Shown here piece by piece: positions 22,851 to 33,848 of a DNA stretch of 64,000 bases. The first letter of the stretch is position 1. Each line of letters begins with the position of its first letter. Origin of the DNA: Ailurus styani (taxonomy: Eukaryota > Chordata > Mammalia > Carnivora > Ailuridae). The DNA is taken from contig LNAC01000031.1 of NCBI GenBank assembly GCA_002007465.1, positions 501,750-565,749 on the forward strand. Direction: 5' to 3'. Both the position numbers and the translations under genes were made by a program. The notes under the pieces were generated by a model, which did not search any database, was not told where the DNA came from, and saw nothing but the letters and a program-made list of their open reading frames with translations.

Positions 22851-23075
22851 GGGCGCCTGGGTGGCTCAGTGGGTTAAAGCCTCTGCTTTCGGCTCAGGTC
22901 ATGATCTCAGCGTCCTGGGATCGAGGCCCGCATCGGGCTCTCTGCTCAGCGGGGAGCCTGCTTCCTCCTCTCCCTGTCTCTCTGCCTGCCTCTCTGCCTA
23001 CTTGTAATCTCTCTCTCTGTGTCAAATGAATAAATAAAATCTTTAAAAAAAAAATAAAAAAATAAAAATAAAAAT
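22851..23075 (+). mobile_element. Young Can-SINE, plus strand, with TSD
   Basis: The copy is close to consensus: GGGCGCCTGGGTGGCTCAGTGGG, GGTTAAAGCCTCTGC, GGGATCGAGGCCCGCATCGGG, a full CTGCCTGCCTCTCTGCCTACTTG body and a long AATAAATAAAATCTTTAAAA tail with AAAAT repeats. The 13-bp target-site duplication AAAGAAATTTTAT is at 22838-22850 and 23076-23088. Its good preservation makes it one of the youngest elements here. Confidence 0.97.
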
Positions 23076-23088
23076 AAAGAAATTTTAT

Positions 23089-24328
23089 AAATTATTATTG
23101 TCATAAAGGACAGTAGTAATTTAGTGCTTAAATGTGTGAGGCACAAGGCAAGAGCTTTGTATACATAATTTAATTTAAAATTAGGTATAAAAAAACTACA
23201 GATCCACTGTTTTGCTATTTCTAATTTTTAAAAAACTCAAAATGGCATGAACAGAATTTAAACTTAGTTCTAATAGTCTTTAAAACAAGTATTATCAATA
23301 TGCTCTGTTGAATTAAGTCTATAAAAAACAAGTTAGATAATAATGCAAATATGTGACTAAAATTGAGAATATTCTTTTAAAATATAACAGTGAAAAGATG
23401 ACTGATAAAATGATATGAAAATAATATAACATAATTCTTTAAAATGCAGATAAACTGAAAAATTATTTGTGTTTAGTTACTGAAGTCATTATCTTTTACA
23501 AATAAAATTCTCACCCATTAATATACAAGAGTTACATATTACACTAGAAATATTTTTTAAATTGAGGGCATAAAATAGCCCGTGCTATTGTAGACATATT
23601 TAGCATGACTAGAAGTTATAAAATACTCAAATTAAAGCAAATTTTGTTTTTGCCTATATGTCTATGGAAAAGTGACGTGAAATGAGCAAAGTATCTTTTT
23701 CGTATGTAACAGAGTATAAATTGTCATGTTTTTCTGAAAGTAGGTAGGTTAGGTAATATAGAATCAAATGTTTGAAATATTTTCATCATAGTTTATCCAG
23801 TGATTCCACTCTAATAACTAATTTATCCTAATGGAGTAATCTGAAATGTACTCAGACTGAATACAAATAAAATGACTCTAGTGCTGTTCATGGTGATGTA
23901 AATGAGACGAAGAGAACATAAAATGAAAATAATCTAAGTGCACAAAAAGAGCAGAAAGCTAAAATATTTGTTGTGTATCCATAGGCGGTAATTCTCTGTC
24001 ATCTCTCTAAAGCTATCAGCAAGATAATGTAATGTCTTAGAAACATAATTACTTGTTAATAGGTAAAAATAAAAATGTTTCAGATATTGTACAAAATTAT
24101 TATTTGGAGAAAAAATCCACATAGTAGTTATAGTGTAGCTATATTTTGAGGAGAAAATAAATCTATACACTCAGATTTATCAACTCAATACTGGAAGTAA
24201 ATAATAATTCTAATAGCACCTGTCTCTGAGAGTAGCCATATAAGTAGCATTACTTTTCTCTTTATACTTTTCTATATTTTTCATAAGTTATTATAGCAAA
24301 CATGAAGTAATCTTATAATCAGAGGAAT
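23089..24328. other. Unique AT-rich DNA
   Basis: No gene, RNA gene or recognisable repeat is seen in 1.2 kb. Confidence 0.5.
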
Positions 24329-24342
24329 TCTGAAATAGTCTT

Positions 24343-24513
24343 TTTTTAAAAAAATATTTTATTTGTTTGGCAGAGAGAGATACAGCGAGACAGGGAACAT
24401 AAGCAGGGAGAAGAAGGCCCCCCAGTGAGCAGGGAGCCCAAAATGGGGCTCAATCCCAGGACCCCAGGGTCATGACCTGAGCTGAGACTTAATGACTGAG
24501 CACCCCAGGTGCC
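24343..24513 (-). mobile_element. Can-SINE, minus strand, with TSD
   Basis: The element runs from a T-run and ATTTTATTTGTTTGGCAGAGAGAG to CCCCAGGTGCC. The 14-bp target-site duplication TCTGAAATAGTCTT is at 24329-24342 and 24514-24527. It has small internal deletions in the head region. Confidence 0.95.
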
Positions 24514-24527
24514 TCTGAAATAGTCTT

Positions 24528-25162
24528 AATAAAATGTCTTATCTGTAAAATGATTAATCTTGTAAGAACACCATGTCTATGTTCTTTAACCACATAAATA
24601 GGTGTTTCAATAATATAACCAGATATAAATGACAAAGAAGTACTCAGAGGGCTGGTTTTTAAGTCACTTAAGGAATTTTCATCATCTTATAGGTGATTGT
24701 TACCACTGGTTTATCACTAGATAAAAAGAGGCACCAGTGATTCTTAACTTCTTGTCAATGAGATGGTACATAGTAAAATAATCCTCTCCCTCTTGTCTGT
24801 ACAACTTGGCACACTTTTTTTTAACTTGGCACACTTTAAAGAAAAACAAAAATCACCATGAGCGTGGAGATAAACACTGTATATGAGTGTCTTATAAAAA
24901 CATAATATATATTCTTCCAGAATTCAGCTCTTAGTAAAGTTCCAGTGTTGCTCTCTCAATTGTGGGCAGGATGTGTTTTATTAAACAGCCATATGAGGTG
25001 TAAGAACATTTGAGAGCAAAGCTTCACAATGTTTTCCACAGCTAGCTGATTTACAAACCTGCTGAAGGAGGAAGGAAATTGGGTAACAGTTTACGCTTAA
25101 AAGCCATCGGGTCTGAAAAGATATTATCCTCAAGAAAAGGAAATAGCAGCTGAGTAGCTTAC
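24528..25162. other. Unique DNA, putative intron side of the candidate exon
   Basis: No gene is seen. AACTTGGCACACTTT occurs twice, at 24803-24817 and 24823-24837, as a local duplication. The candidate exon's donor side borders this stretch. Confidence 0.4.
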
Positions 25163-25273
25163 ACTGAACCCAATTTTGTTTTTCATCGTACAGTTGGCCT
25201 TCCTTAAATGGAGAAGACAGAATCTTCTCAGTCTCCTTCTTGGGCTGTCCGTAACCCAAAGTTATGTTTATTT
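25163..25273 (-). CDS. Candidate 111-bp internal exon, product unrecognised
   Basis: On the minus strand, a pyrimidine-rich TTTTTCTCTTACAG precedes 25273, and the segment ends at 25163 just before GTAAGC. The 111 bases between are open in one frame, contain 36 complete codons, and both ends are phase 1, so skipping the exon would keep frame. The peptide is hydrophilic, with residues GYGQPKKETEKILSSPFKEGQ around the middle. The acceptor is good. The donor is weaker, because the exon ends in CAGT instead of CAG or AAG. I do not recognise the protein, and no partner exon was found. It could equally be chance or part of a long non-coding RNA. Confidence 0.25.
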
Positions 25274-25444
25274 CTGTAAGAGAAAAACTGGCACAAATCT
25301 ACTTTTCCAAATGATAAATTTGCATTTTCAATGTAGTTACATTTAGTCAACAGTTTATGTGAAAGCACATTCCAATGGCATATTGGAAATCGGTCAGTAC
25401 ATGACAGACTTCGTAAGTATGCAGAGAAAGGCTTCCCTTTTGCT

Positions 25445-25520
25445 GAACGGTATGATGAACCCTATGAAGGATATGGAAGAATATAAGACCTGATTCCTGC
25501 CTTCTGTGGGATTACAATTC
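25445..25520 (-). repeat. Short L2-like relic, minus strand
   Basis: CTATGAAGGATATGGAAGAATATAAGACCTGATTCCTGCCTTCTGTGGGATTACAATTC resembles the reversed L2 segment around TCCCTGCCCTCATGGAGCTTACA. Confidence 0.45.
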
Positions 25521-25531
25521 ATCTGAGATGA

Positions 25532-25765
25532 TACTAATTTATTGAATGCTTTCTTTCTTCCTGGAGATGAGCTAGGCCCTTTGAAATGATAACTTCACTT
25601 AATCCTTAATAATGCCTTGAAATACATCTCATTCTCCCTATTTTACAAATGAGGCCACCACGTTCCAAGAGGTTAAGTATCTTGCCTAAGGTGTTATATT
25701 TAGTAAGTAGTAGACCTGGGATCTTGAACTCTGTCAGATTCCAAAATCAGAGGTTTTAACATTGT
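25532..25765 (-). repeat. MIR, minus strand
   Basis: The reversed MIR is nearly complete: AGCTAGGCCCTTTGAAATG, CACTTAATCCTTAATAATGCC, TCTCCCTATTTTACAAATGAGG, GAGGTTAAGTATCTTGCCTAAGG and TAGACCTGGGATCTTGAACTCTGTCAGATTCC. Confidence 0.9.
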
Positions 25766-28364
25766 GAAACTATCTTATCCAGACAATTCAGACAGGTTTC
25801 CATAGTGAGTTACTGCATAATGCTGGTCTTTATCGGTATTTCTGCTCTGCTAAAAATACAAGACATTTGAGATTATTCTCTTCCCTGGTAAGAGATGGGG
25901 GCTTACTGAATCGCGAAAAAAAAATCTGAATTTATATCAAATTAGCAACCCCCATATATTTATATACTGAGTTTTTATTATACTCTCTGACTTGGTATCT
26001 AACCTTTTCTTTAAGTTGTGAAGGCTATTGTTTGCTATAAATCAAAGCTTGAACCAAAATTGTTTCAATATCCATCTCTACCCTCATATATCATTGTCAC
26101 CACCAATATACCATTTGTTGATAGTCTCAAATTTCATCCACAAGAAAATAATCTGTATATTTTAAATGAGTTTTTACATATGGAATTACTGATATGCCAC
26201 AAATAGACAAATTTCTGTCAACTTGATATGATTCTTTTTTTTAAAATGACTTTTTTTCTGACGAATTACATATTTGGGATTTACTAATAATAGCAGTTCA
26301 TTGTTATTCAATATGGTATCATTTGCAATCCTTTAGTAAAGTAATTCTATGAAAGGAATTTTTAAAATTATATGAATATGAGATATACAAAGGTTTGGGT
26401 AAATCACAATAGAAAATTTCCTTCCATCTATTCCAGTACCCTACCAGTACTGGCTATCTTGATTATGTTTGGCATTTATTCACCAAGGCTAATGTTTAGT
26501 ACTTGAAACTGTATGTTTTATAGGACAAACATATTGCTTTGTTAAAAAATACCAAACACTTACTAAACTCTTCCAAAATGAACGGGTAAATCCAAATTAA
26601 AAGGATACTGTTTCCAGATTCTTTGAAGTTTACATTCTGCATTCCTCTCCAAAATGTGTAATTTAAGTAGTTCTCAGCTATGTTCAAAAGGAGAGACACA
26701 AGTTCTGATGCCAGTTTATGTAGAACTAAAAATCAATTTGCATAATGATAGGATGTCATCTCTATAGAAAAGGTAGCTCTGTCAATTGATGACTTACATA
26801 ATTTGCTAACTTTTGGAAACAAAAATTAACATACTAATTACCTCACACATTATACCAAAATAAGTTAAAAATTAATTAAAATTTTCTATGTAAATATTAA
26901 AAAAATCAAACCTATGGGTACTGAGAGAGAAATGTGATTTTCCTTTCACAAAGAATTGACTGATTTGGCTCAGTCAAAATATTGAAGCTTTGATATAGTC
27001 TGAGAGTCTTTTAGAAGTTTCTTAATATGGTTGTTTGGAAAGAGTGAGGGAGTCTGATGCTATCAGCCATTTTACACAAATATCCTGATCAATGAAAATG
27101 TATTTCACTTAACAGTGCTTTCAACAATGAAGGAAGGTCTGTCACGAAGATATAATCACACCTCCTTTCAAGAAAAAAATATGGAAACAAGATACCATCC
27201 ATTTTGGTAATGGAGAGGACCCTCTTCATTTCCTTAAATAGGCACTAGAAAAATTTTATTTAAAATTCATATCTGTGGCAAGTATAGTAATTTCCAGCCA
27301 GCATACTCAGCTGTTCAATACAGACACTACATAAATCTGCTCAACAACATAAACACACTGCCTCAAAGCGATCTCACGAATTAAATAGCCTGTTTCCTGG
27401 AGAGAGAAAAATATAGAACAAAATTAATAGTATAGCTACTGTATCTCAATGGGGAACTACCCTCAAGCCTGAATCATTGCCGAAGAGGAGACATTAACAG
27501 AGCTGACTGTAGTGAATATGTGAGTGAAGAAGCCTGTGAACTCAAGAGAGAGGAGTAAGAGAGTTGATTTGGAAGCATGTTGCTAATTAGCTAACTCAAC
27601 AAAAATGAAAGTCATGTAAAAAGCTAATTAAGTGAAATTGATGTGCATGATCTCATTCTTTATTTTGAACATAGTCTAAGCAATCTCTGAGGTGGGGAAT
27701 CCAAACTCCAGAGAACAAGGTTTCCATGGAATGGGTGCTGATAAGAGGGGTCAATTTCAACTGTTCTTTAAGGTACATTTGTTCATGCTTTTGTGGTTGC
27801 CAAGCCCAACCATCGATGTCAATTCTGTTTGGAGAGACACTTGCTCTTTATAAGATTGTCAAGCATGTTAAAAGTGTACAAAATTTGATACTGACCTCAT
27901 TTTTTAATCTAATTATAACTCCCATGGTTTTAGCTGCATTGCTGATTCAGAAAGTACTATGAGCTACCATTCTACCTAGAGCTGAAAGATCCAAAGTAAG
28001 GGGATATTTGTGTTACCCCTTTAAAATTTATGTTTTCTTAGTATTTCTTCTCATTGAATTAAGGTAGCAGTTTGCCCACTTCATCTTGCATATTTGAAAT
28101 GCATGTTTGAGTACCTATAGTATAAAGAATACTTTTAAAAAATTGAAAATATTATATTGTGTTGTTTTGAGGTACCCACAGCAACTTTCAGAAATTGAAT
28201 TTAATGTATATCATAAAAATGAACAGAAGAAAGGGAAGGGGTGGTATTTAAAGTCTTTAAGGATTTATACATCTTGTCTTTTACAGGTAACAGGGTAAAA
28301 CCCAAAGAAAATTTCCAGGAGGTCAGGAAGATCTGAATAAACTTTAAAAATAAAAACAGTGACC
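25766..28364. other. Unique AT-rich DNA, 2.6 kb
   Basis: No gene or recognisable repeat is seen. The block 27580-27640 has two TAATTA(A/G)-type motifs (GCTAATTAGC and GCTAATTAAG) that could bind homeodomain proteins or be chance in AT-rich DNA. Several 62-78-codon frames show no domains. Confidence 0.45.
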
Positions 28365-28590
28365 ATTAATTAATTGATATATGCCAGTGACTAGACCAAA
28401 CACATGAAGATATTATCCTGCAAAATCTTGATAAAAATCCCCTGTGAAATTATAACCCCATTTATAGAAAATTCAACTGAGAGAGAATTTAAGTAATTAT
28501 CTAAGTAATTATCTATGACAGAGTTAGTAGGAACAATAGAAAGTTTTCAAACTCAAGTCTTTCCCCAAAGCTCATGTTTTTAACCCTAAA
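28365..28590 (-). repeat. MIR, minus strand, with a 12-bp tandem duplication
   Basis: TATGCCAGTGACTAGACCAAACAC, TAACCCCATTTATAGAAAATTCAACTGAGAGAG, GAGTTAGTAGGAAC and CAAACTCAAGTCTTTCCCCAAAGC follow the reversed MIR. AAGTAATTATCT is duplicated in tandem at about 28492-28515. Confidence 0.75.
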
Positions 28591-29819
28591 ACCGAGACCG
28601 CAAAATATAAGGAAAATTATTTCCAAGAGCATTTTCCCAAAAAGATTCTCATTTAAGGAATTTTCTGATGCCAACTGCTTCAGCTAAGTCCAAGGTTTTG
28701 ACATGAAACCCTGGTACAAATATTTGACATTCCAGATATGTTGTTTCTCTTTTATGAAGTTTAATTAGTGGGTCACTCTCATTTTCCCCTTCTGCTCTTC
28801 CTCTTCTTTCTTGTTATTGTTAGGTATTTATAGTCTGAATGTAGGTGACTATGAAGTAATCGACCAAAAGCTTTTTGTGTCTTTTTCATCTTTAGCTGTT
28901 GTAAATTTACTCTGCATTTTATTAACTTTCACTGTTACATATCTTCAATGTTAAACTGAATAACTGACAAATGGATTTTGTGTTAAGATCAGACTTTACA
29001 GTTTCTCAACTGAGTCTAAGCTATGCTTCACTGTGGTATAGACTGATTGAGAAGGACAGGCCAGAAGTATTTTTTGCATGGGGTAGAAAGAACCCTACAG
29101 GGAAAGAATTTACCTTGGGACAACACATAATTCTGCACAATGAGAAAGCCTTTCCTAAGCTAAGAGAGAGATGGGCAATTCAAAGTACAGTGTGATATTG
29201 TCATTCAAATTTATCCTCTGGTCCATCTGCTATAGGGCTAGGATTGAATCCCAGAAATAGTAGGGCTGAGGTATAAGCCTAGAAAAAATATTTCCCCTAA
29301 AAGTTTGATAAGATATTAAGGATGCAAGACATATGCACAATGAAGAGTATACTGACGTCTCCAAATTATGTCCAGGTGTATAGAATCACCTTGATATACT
29401 GAGAGGACATACATGTGAAGGCAGCAACAGGACCTGGTGCCCAGGTTAGGGATAGATCCCTCACCTGATAAAGGGAACCTCAAGTGCAGTGGTGTCTGAT
29501 GCCTATTACTTGGTAACAGCAGGATTTAATGACAGTAGTGACAAGTGGTAAACTACTTTAGAAAATCATAGGATCCTTTGACATAGAAAACAGACCCCTT
29601 ACAGATGCCACTCTCATCTGTGGCACCAGTGGGACACTTCTTGAAAATATGTGGTGAGTTTTATTAAACAGGGTCAGAGAAAAAGAGTAGGAGAAGAAAA
29701 AGTTAGGCACTAATGTGGGTGATAAAAAGCTGTTCCTCATTCATGTGGTAACTCACCCCCAACCGGAGACTTCCTCCACAACTAAGAGATGTTTTCAACA
29801 GGGCTAATGTGCTGATAAA
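28591..29819. other. Unique DNA
   Basis: No recognisable gene or repeat is seen. The 74-codon plus-strand frame at 28971-29195 has no known domain. The part 29200-29560 is less AT-rich but I cannot assign it. Confidence 0.4.
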
Positions 29820-30529
29820 AGTTGGCGAGGATGTGGAGAAAGGGAACCCTCTTACACTGTTGGTGGGAATGCAGGCTGGTGCAGCCACTTCGGAAAACAG
29901 TATGGAGGTTCCTCAAGACATTAAAAATAGAGCTACCGTATGACCCAGCAACTGCACTCCTAGGTATTTACCCCTAAGATACAGATGTAGTGAAAAGAAG
30001 GGGCACATGCACCCCAATGTTCATAGCAGCAATGTCCACAATAGCCAAACTCTGTAAGGAGCTGAGATGTCCTTCAACAGATGAATGGATAAAGAAGATA
30101 TGGTTCATATATACAATGGAATACTACTCATCCATCAGGAAGGATGAATACCCAACATTTGCATCGACATGGATGGAATTGGAGGGGATTATGCTAAGTG
30201 AATAAGTCAAACAGAGAAAGACAATTATCATATGGTTTCACTCATGTGTGAAACGTAAGGAATAGCACAGAGAAAGGGAAGGAAGGGAAAACTGTAAGGG
30301 AAGAAATCAGAGACAGAGAAACAAACCATGAGAGACTCTGGACTCCAGGAAACAAACTGAGGGTTATAGAAAGGAAGGAGGTGGGGAGATGGGGTAACTG
30401 GGTGATGGGTATTAAGGAGGGAATGTGTAGTGATGAGCACTGGGTGTTACATGCAACTAATACATTGTTGAACACTACATCAAAAACTAATGATGTACTA
30501 TATGTTGGCTAACTGAACATTAAAAAAAA
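29820..30529 (+). mobile_element. L1, 5'-truncated, plus strand
   Basis: It starts within ORF2 at GGCGAGGATGTGGAGAAAGG and runs through AACAGTATGGAGGTTCC, AATGTCCACAATAGCC, GATGAATGGATAAAGAAG, the last codons and the 3'-UTR to TTAAAAAAAAG. The 71-codon plus frame (29990-30205) carries the ORF2 residues STIAKL and YYSSIRKDEYPTFASTW. Here the AC site is not expanded (CATATATACAATGG). Confidence 0.93.
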
Positions 30530-31424
30530 GTTAGTAGTTGTAAGGTCAGGAAATACTGTTGGTTTTTGTTATTTAGTTCATGAAAATTATAAAAGTCTTT
30601 CTATGAAAATTGTGAGTGTTATAGTACTAAAAACTTTTCCTGATTTTCAGTTTTGCAAATGAAACATGATTGGTCTCGTGTTCAAATGTTGCCTCTTAAA
30701 ATCCAGACTGATATGTATTTGATATCTGTAGAATGAACATTATGTAGTTTGTTAACAAAAACAGCTTCTTCTCTTTTTCTATTCGAGTGTCTTATTCAAA
30801 TCATCTTATTAATTATATACTTTAGTTCTAGTGCCTAGAATACTCAGTGTGAGACCTAAGGTGTAAACTTTAAGGGGTCATTCCCTCAGAGGATTATGCA
30901 AATGTCAACCTTGTCTTTACTGGCTTCACCCTAACCCCAGCTCTGGAAGATATCCTTGTCATACTCTTCATTTAATTGGAATGCTTTTGAAATTTTACCA
31001 TTAAGTATGATGTTTGTTCTAGGTTTTTGAAAGGAACTCATTATTCAATTAAGAAAAATATCTTGCACTTTTAGTTCACTATTAGATTTTTAAACTGATG
31101 ACAAATTTAAACAACTGCTTTTTCTGCATTATTTGAAATGCTCATTTTTTAAATAAAATCCATTATTATCAGTGTAGTTTTTACATTAATAGATGTTTAT
31201 GATTTTGATTCATTGTTATATTCTTGAGCTAAACTCCTTTTCTATAAAACCCAATTCAAATACCACTTTTGATCTGTCAACCAAAAGTAATGTCTTCTTC
31301 CCTCCTCTAAATTGCTACAGCGCTATATTTACCTTTGTAAATATATACTTTGGCATATTCTACCTTATATTATATCTAGATATGTATATGTGTATGTTGT
31401 CTCTTCTACTTTATTCTTTCAAAG
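30530..31424. other. Unique AT-rich DNA
   Basis: No gene or recognisable repeat is seen. The 101-codon frame at 31193-31498 is rich in Phe, Tyr and Leu, runs into the L1 insertion and is not believable as a gene. Confidence 0.45.
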
Positions 31425-31815
31425 TTGAGATGGATTCCAGGTCTACCACTCAAAAATATTCTTTTTTTTTTATTTGCCCCATGGGTATAGGTCTATGAAT
31501 CATCAAGCTTACACCTTTCACAGCACTCACCAAAGCACAAACCCTCCCCAATGTCCATAACCCATCCACCCTATCCCTACCCTCCCACCCCCCAGTAACC
31601 CTCAGTTTGTTTTGTGAGATTAAGAGTTTCTTATGGTTTGTCTCCTTCCCATCCCATCTTGTTTCATTATTTTTCTCTACTTAAAAATATTCTAAGGCTC
31701 AATTTCCTTTTATATAAAATAAAGATCATAATGTATGCCTTGTCTGCCTTATAGAGTTTTTTAAAGTATCTAAATGAGATATATTGATCATGGTATCTGT
31801 AAATGGAAAAAGTTT
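31425..31815 (+). repeat. MIR, plus strand, split by an L1 insertion
   Basis: GATGGATTCCAGGTCTACCACT before the insertion and AAGGCTCAATTTCCTTTTATATAAAATAAAGATCATAATG after it are consecutive parts of one MIR. The L1 piece with its target-site duplication lies between. Confidence 0.6.
31448..31693 (-). mobile_element. Short L1 3'-UTR insertion, minus strand, with TSD
   Basis: The body at 31463-31678 is about 216 bp of L1 3'-UTR in reverse, beginning with a T-run. The 15-bp target-site duplication ACTCAAAAATATTCT (31448-31462) and ACTTAAAAATATTCT (31679-31693) has one mismatch. It is a near twin of the insertion at 63424-63641. Confidence 0.93.
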
Positions 31816-32330
31816 CATACATATCACTTTTATTATTGACCATTAAGCTGGAAACTACAAAAATTTTATTCAGTATTGGCTATTCTTGGAGATAATTGGT
31901 ATCTTGAAAAGTTCCTCAGATTTTTATCTTAATACAATCCTGGAATAAATATGCAACAGCAATAGCCATATTGAAAGATTATCAATTATCCTTTCATGTG
32001 CTACAAATCAGATTGCCTGTGGCTCACCACACAATCTATGAATGCCATAAATTCCCTGAAAGAGATGGCAGATACAACTAGCACAAAGGGATCATTGTTC
32101 TACTTTAATTTCAAAAAGTATTTTATGAAATCTTAGAGAAAACAAAATATGCTAAAAGGAAGAATGGACTTCCAAATACTAAAAATTTCCCACTACATAT
32201 ACAAAACAAAGTTCTGGCATCATTAAGTCATGGATATAGATAACTCAGGATATTCTGTAGGGAAATAAAATTTTAAAAAAGATTTTGGTTTCATGAGAAG
32301 AGGAGGACTAATTTAGGGAATGACTTATCA
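31816..32330. other. Unique DNA
   Basis: No gene or recognisable repeat is seen. Confidence 0.45.
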
Positions 32331-32825
32331 GTTATTGTTGTATAACAAACCATAACAAAACTTACATGGCTTACCAATTATTATTTATCATGACCCTATA
32401 GGTTGAGTATGAAGTTACACTGATCTGAGTTGCTCATGCGTATGTGTCTGCAGTTAGCAAGGAGGTCTTCCATAGCTGAAATGGGGTGAGCTTTGCTGGG
32501 ATGAATTACTTCTGCTCCACATTACTTTTCTTCATTCAGCATTTTATCTCAGGCTTGCTATCATGGTGAAGGCAGAAGACCAAAGAGATAGAACCAAACT
32601 ATAAAACACCTCTTAAAGCCCAGACTTGGGAATTTGCAAAGCATCACTTCTGCCACCCCATTCTACTGGTCAAAGCAAGTCACTGGGCCAGCTCAAATTC
32701 AGAGTGGAGAAACAGACTCCACCTTTTCATGGACAGAATTGCCCATTTACATTGCAATGGACATGAGTACATGAAGATAACAAGAATTGGGGGGCATTTT
32801 TGTGGTCTACATTGCCATCTATGGC
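32331..32825 (-). mobile_element. MLT1-type LTR relic, minus strand
   Basis: ATCAGTTATTGTTGTATAACAAACCATAACAAAACTTACATGGCTTACC opens the reversed LTR. GGGATGAATTACTTCTGCTCC, TCTACTGGTCAAAGCAAGTCACTGGGCCAG, ACAGACTCCACCTTTTCATGGACAG and TTTTTGTGGTCTACATTGCC follow in order. The subfamily differs from the two copies at 10-12 kb. No retroviral genes are present. Confidence 0.7.
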
Positions 32826-33175
32826 AAAATTCTATAATAGATGTGTTGAAAATGTCAAAAGCCAAGTCAAAATACCAATACTCTCATTTGGTATTATAGA
32901 GAGTGACAGCCACAGGGTTCCAATGTTCAGCAGGAAGTGTAAGATATTCAGCCTTCCCCTTGCTCCCACATGTACTGAGGTGAATGTAATTGGAGTTTTT
33001 GCATGCCATGTGGGAGACAAGGAAGTGATAACCAAGTTGAAAGTCAAGACTCACTATGAAATCAGGAGCAAGGTGCAAGCTACAGAAGCTGGGGTTAAAA
33101 AAATCTGTATAAGGATCATATAGATAATGTTGCTTACACACATCAAGCTCTACAGCACTGACAAGAAATTAAATG
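32826..33175. other. Unassigned DNA with a 107-codon open frame
   Basis: The plus-strand frame at 32800-33123 begins inside the LTR end and continues through GC-richer sequence up to the L1. The peptide has no domain I recognise. The minus strand also stays open for 71-85 codons over the same stretch. It could be a fragment of a decayed internal element or chance. Confidence 0.35.
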
Positions 33176-33346
33176 AGAACTATGACCCAGCAATTGCACA
33201 ACTAGGTATTTACCCAAAAGATACAAAAATACTGATTTGAAGGGGCACGTGCACCCCAATTTTAATAGCAGCATTATCAACAATAGCCAAATCATGGAAG
33301 GAGACCAAATGTCCATCAACTGATGAATGGATAAAGGAGATGTGGT

Positions 33347-33394
<48 letters not shown>

Positions 33395-33848
33395 CATTTA
33401 ATAGAATATTATATATATAGGAATATTACTCAACCATCAAAAAGAATGAAATCTTGCAATTTGCAATGATGTAGATGGAGCCAGAGTGTATTATGCTAAG
33501 TGAAATAAGCCAATCAAAGAATGACAATTACCCATAGGATTTCAATAACACATGGAATTTAAGAAATAAAGCAGATAAACATAGGGGAAAGAAAAAAAGA
33601 GTGGGAGGCAAACCATAAGAGACTCTTAACTGAAGAGAACAAACTGCGAGTTGATGGAGGGAGGAGGCTGGGGGATGGGCTAATAGGTGATAGATGGGTG
33701 ATAGGCTAAGGAGGGCACTTACTATGATGAGCACTGGGCATTATACGTAAGTGATGAATCACTAAATTCTACTGCTGAAACTAATATTACACTATATGTT
33801 AACTAATTAGAATTAAATAAAAACTTGAAACATTAAAAAAAGAACTAT
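33176..33848 (+). mobile_element. L1, 5'-truncated, plus strand
   Basis: The body at about 33184-33840 starts in ORF2 (ACCCAGCAATTGCACAACTAGG) and contains CAACAATAGCCAAATCATGG, GATGAATGGATAAAGGAGATG, the (AC)n run and the 3'-UTR. The candidate target-site duplication AGAACTAT is at 33176-33183 and 33841-33848. Confidence 0.93.
33349..33392. repeat. (AC)22 microsatellite inside L1
   Basis: A perfect AC run follows GAGATGTGGTGT. It is followed by CTCCATTTAATAGAATATTATATATATAGG, which looks like a small local duplication of the L1 GAATATTA site. Confidence 0.97.

Noticed and set aside
27585..27640. Paired TAATTA motifs as an enhancer
   Set aside because: They are expected often in DNA this AT-rich, and no other evidence supports them.
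29478..29525. A stretch resembling the start of Y3 RNA (AGTGCAGTGGTGT)
   Set aside because: Only 13 bases match, with no further similarity.
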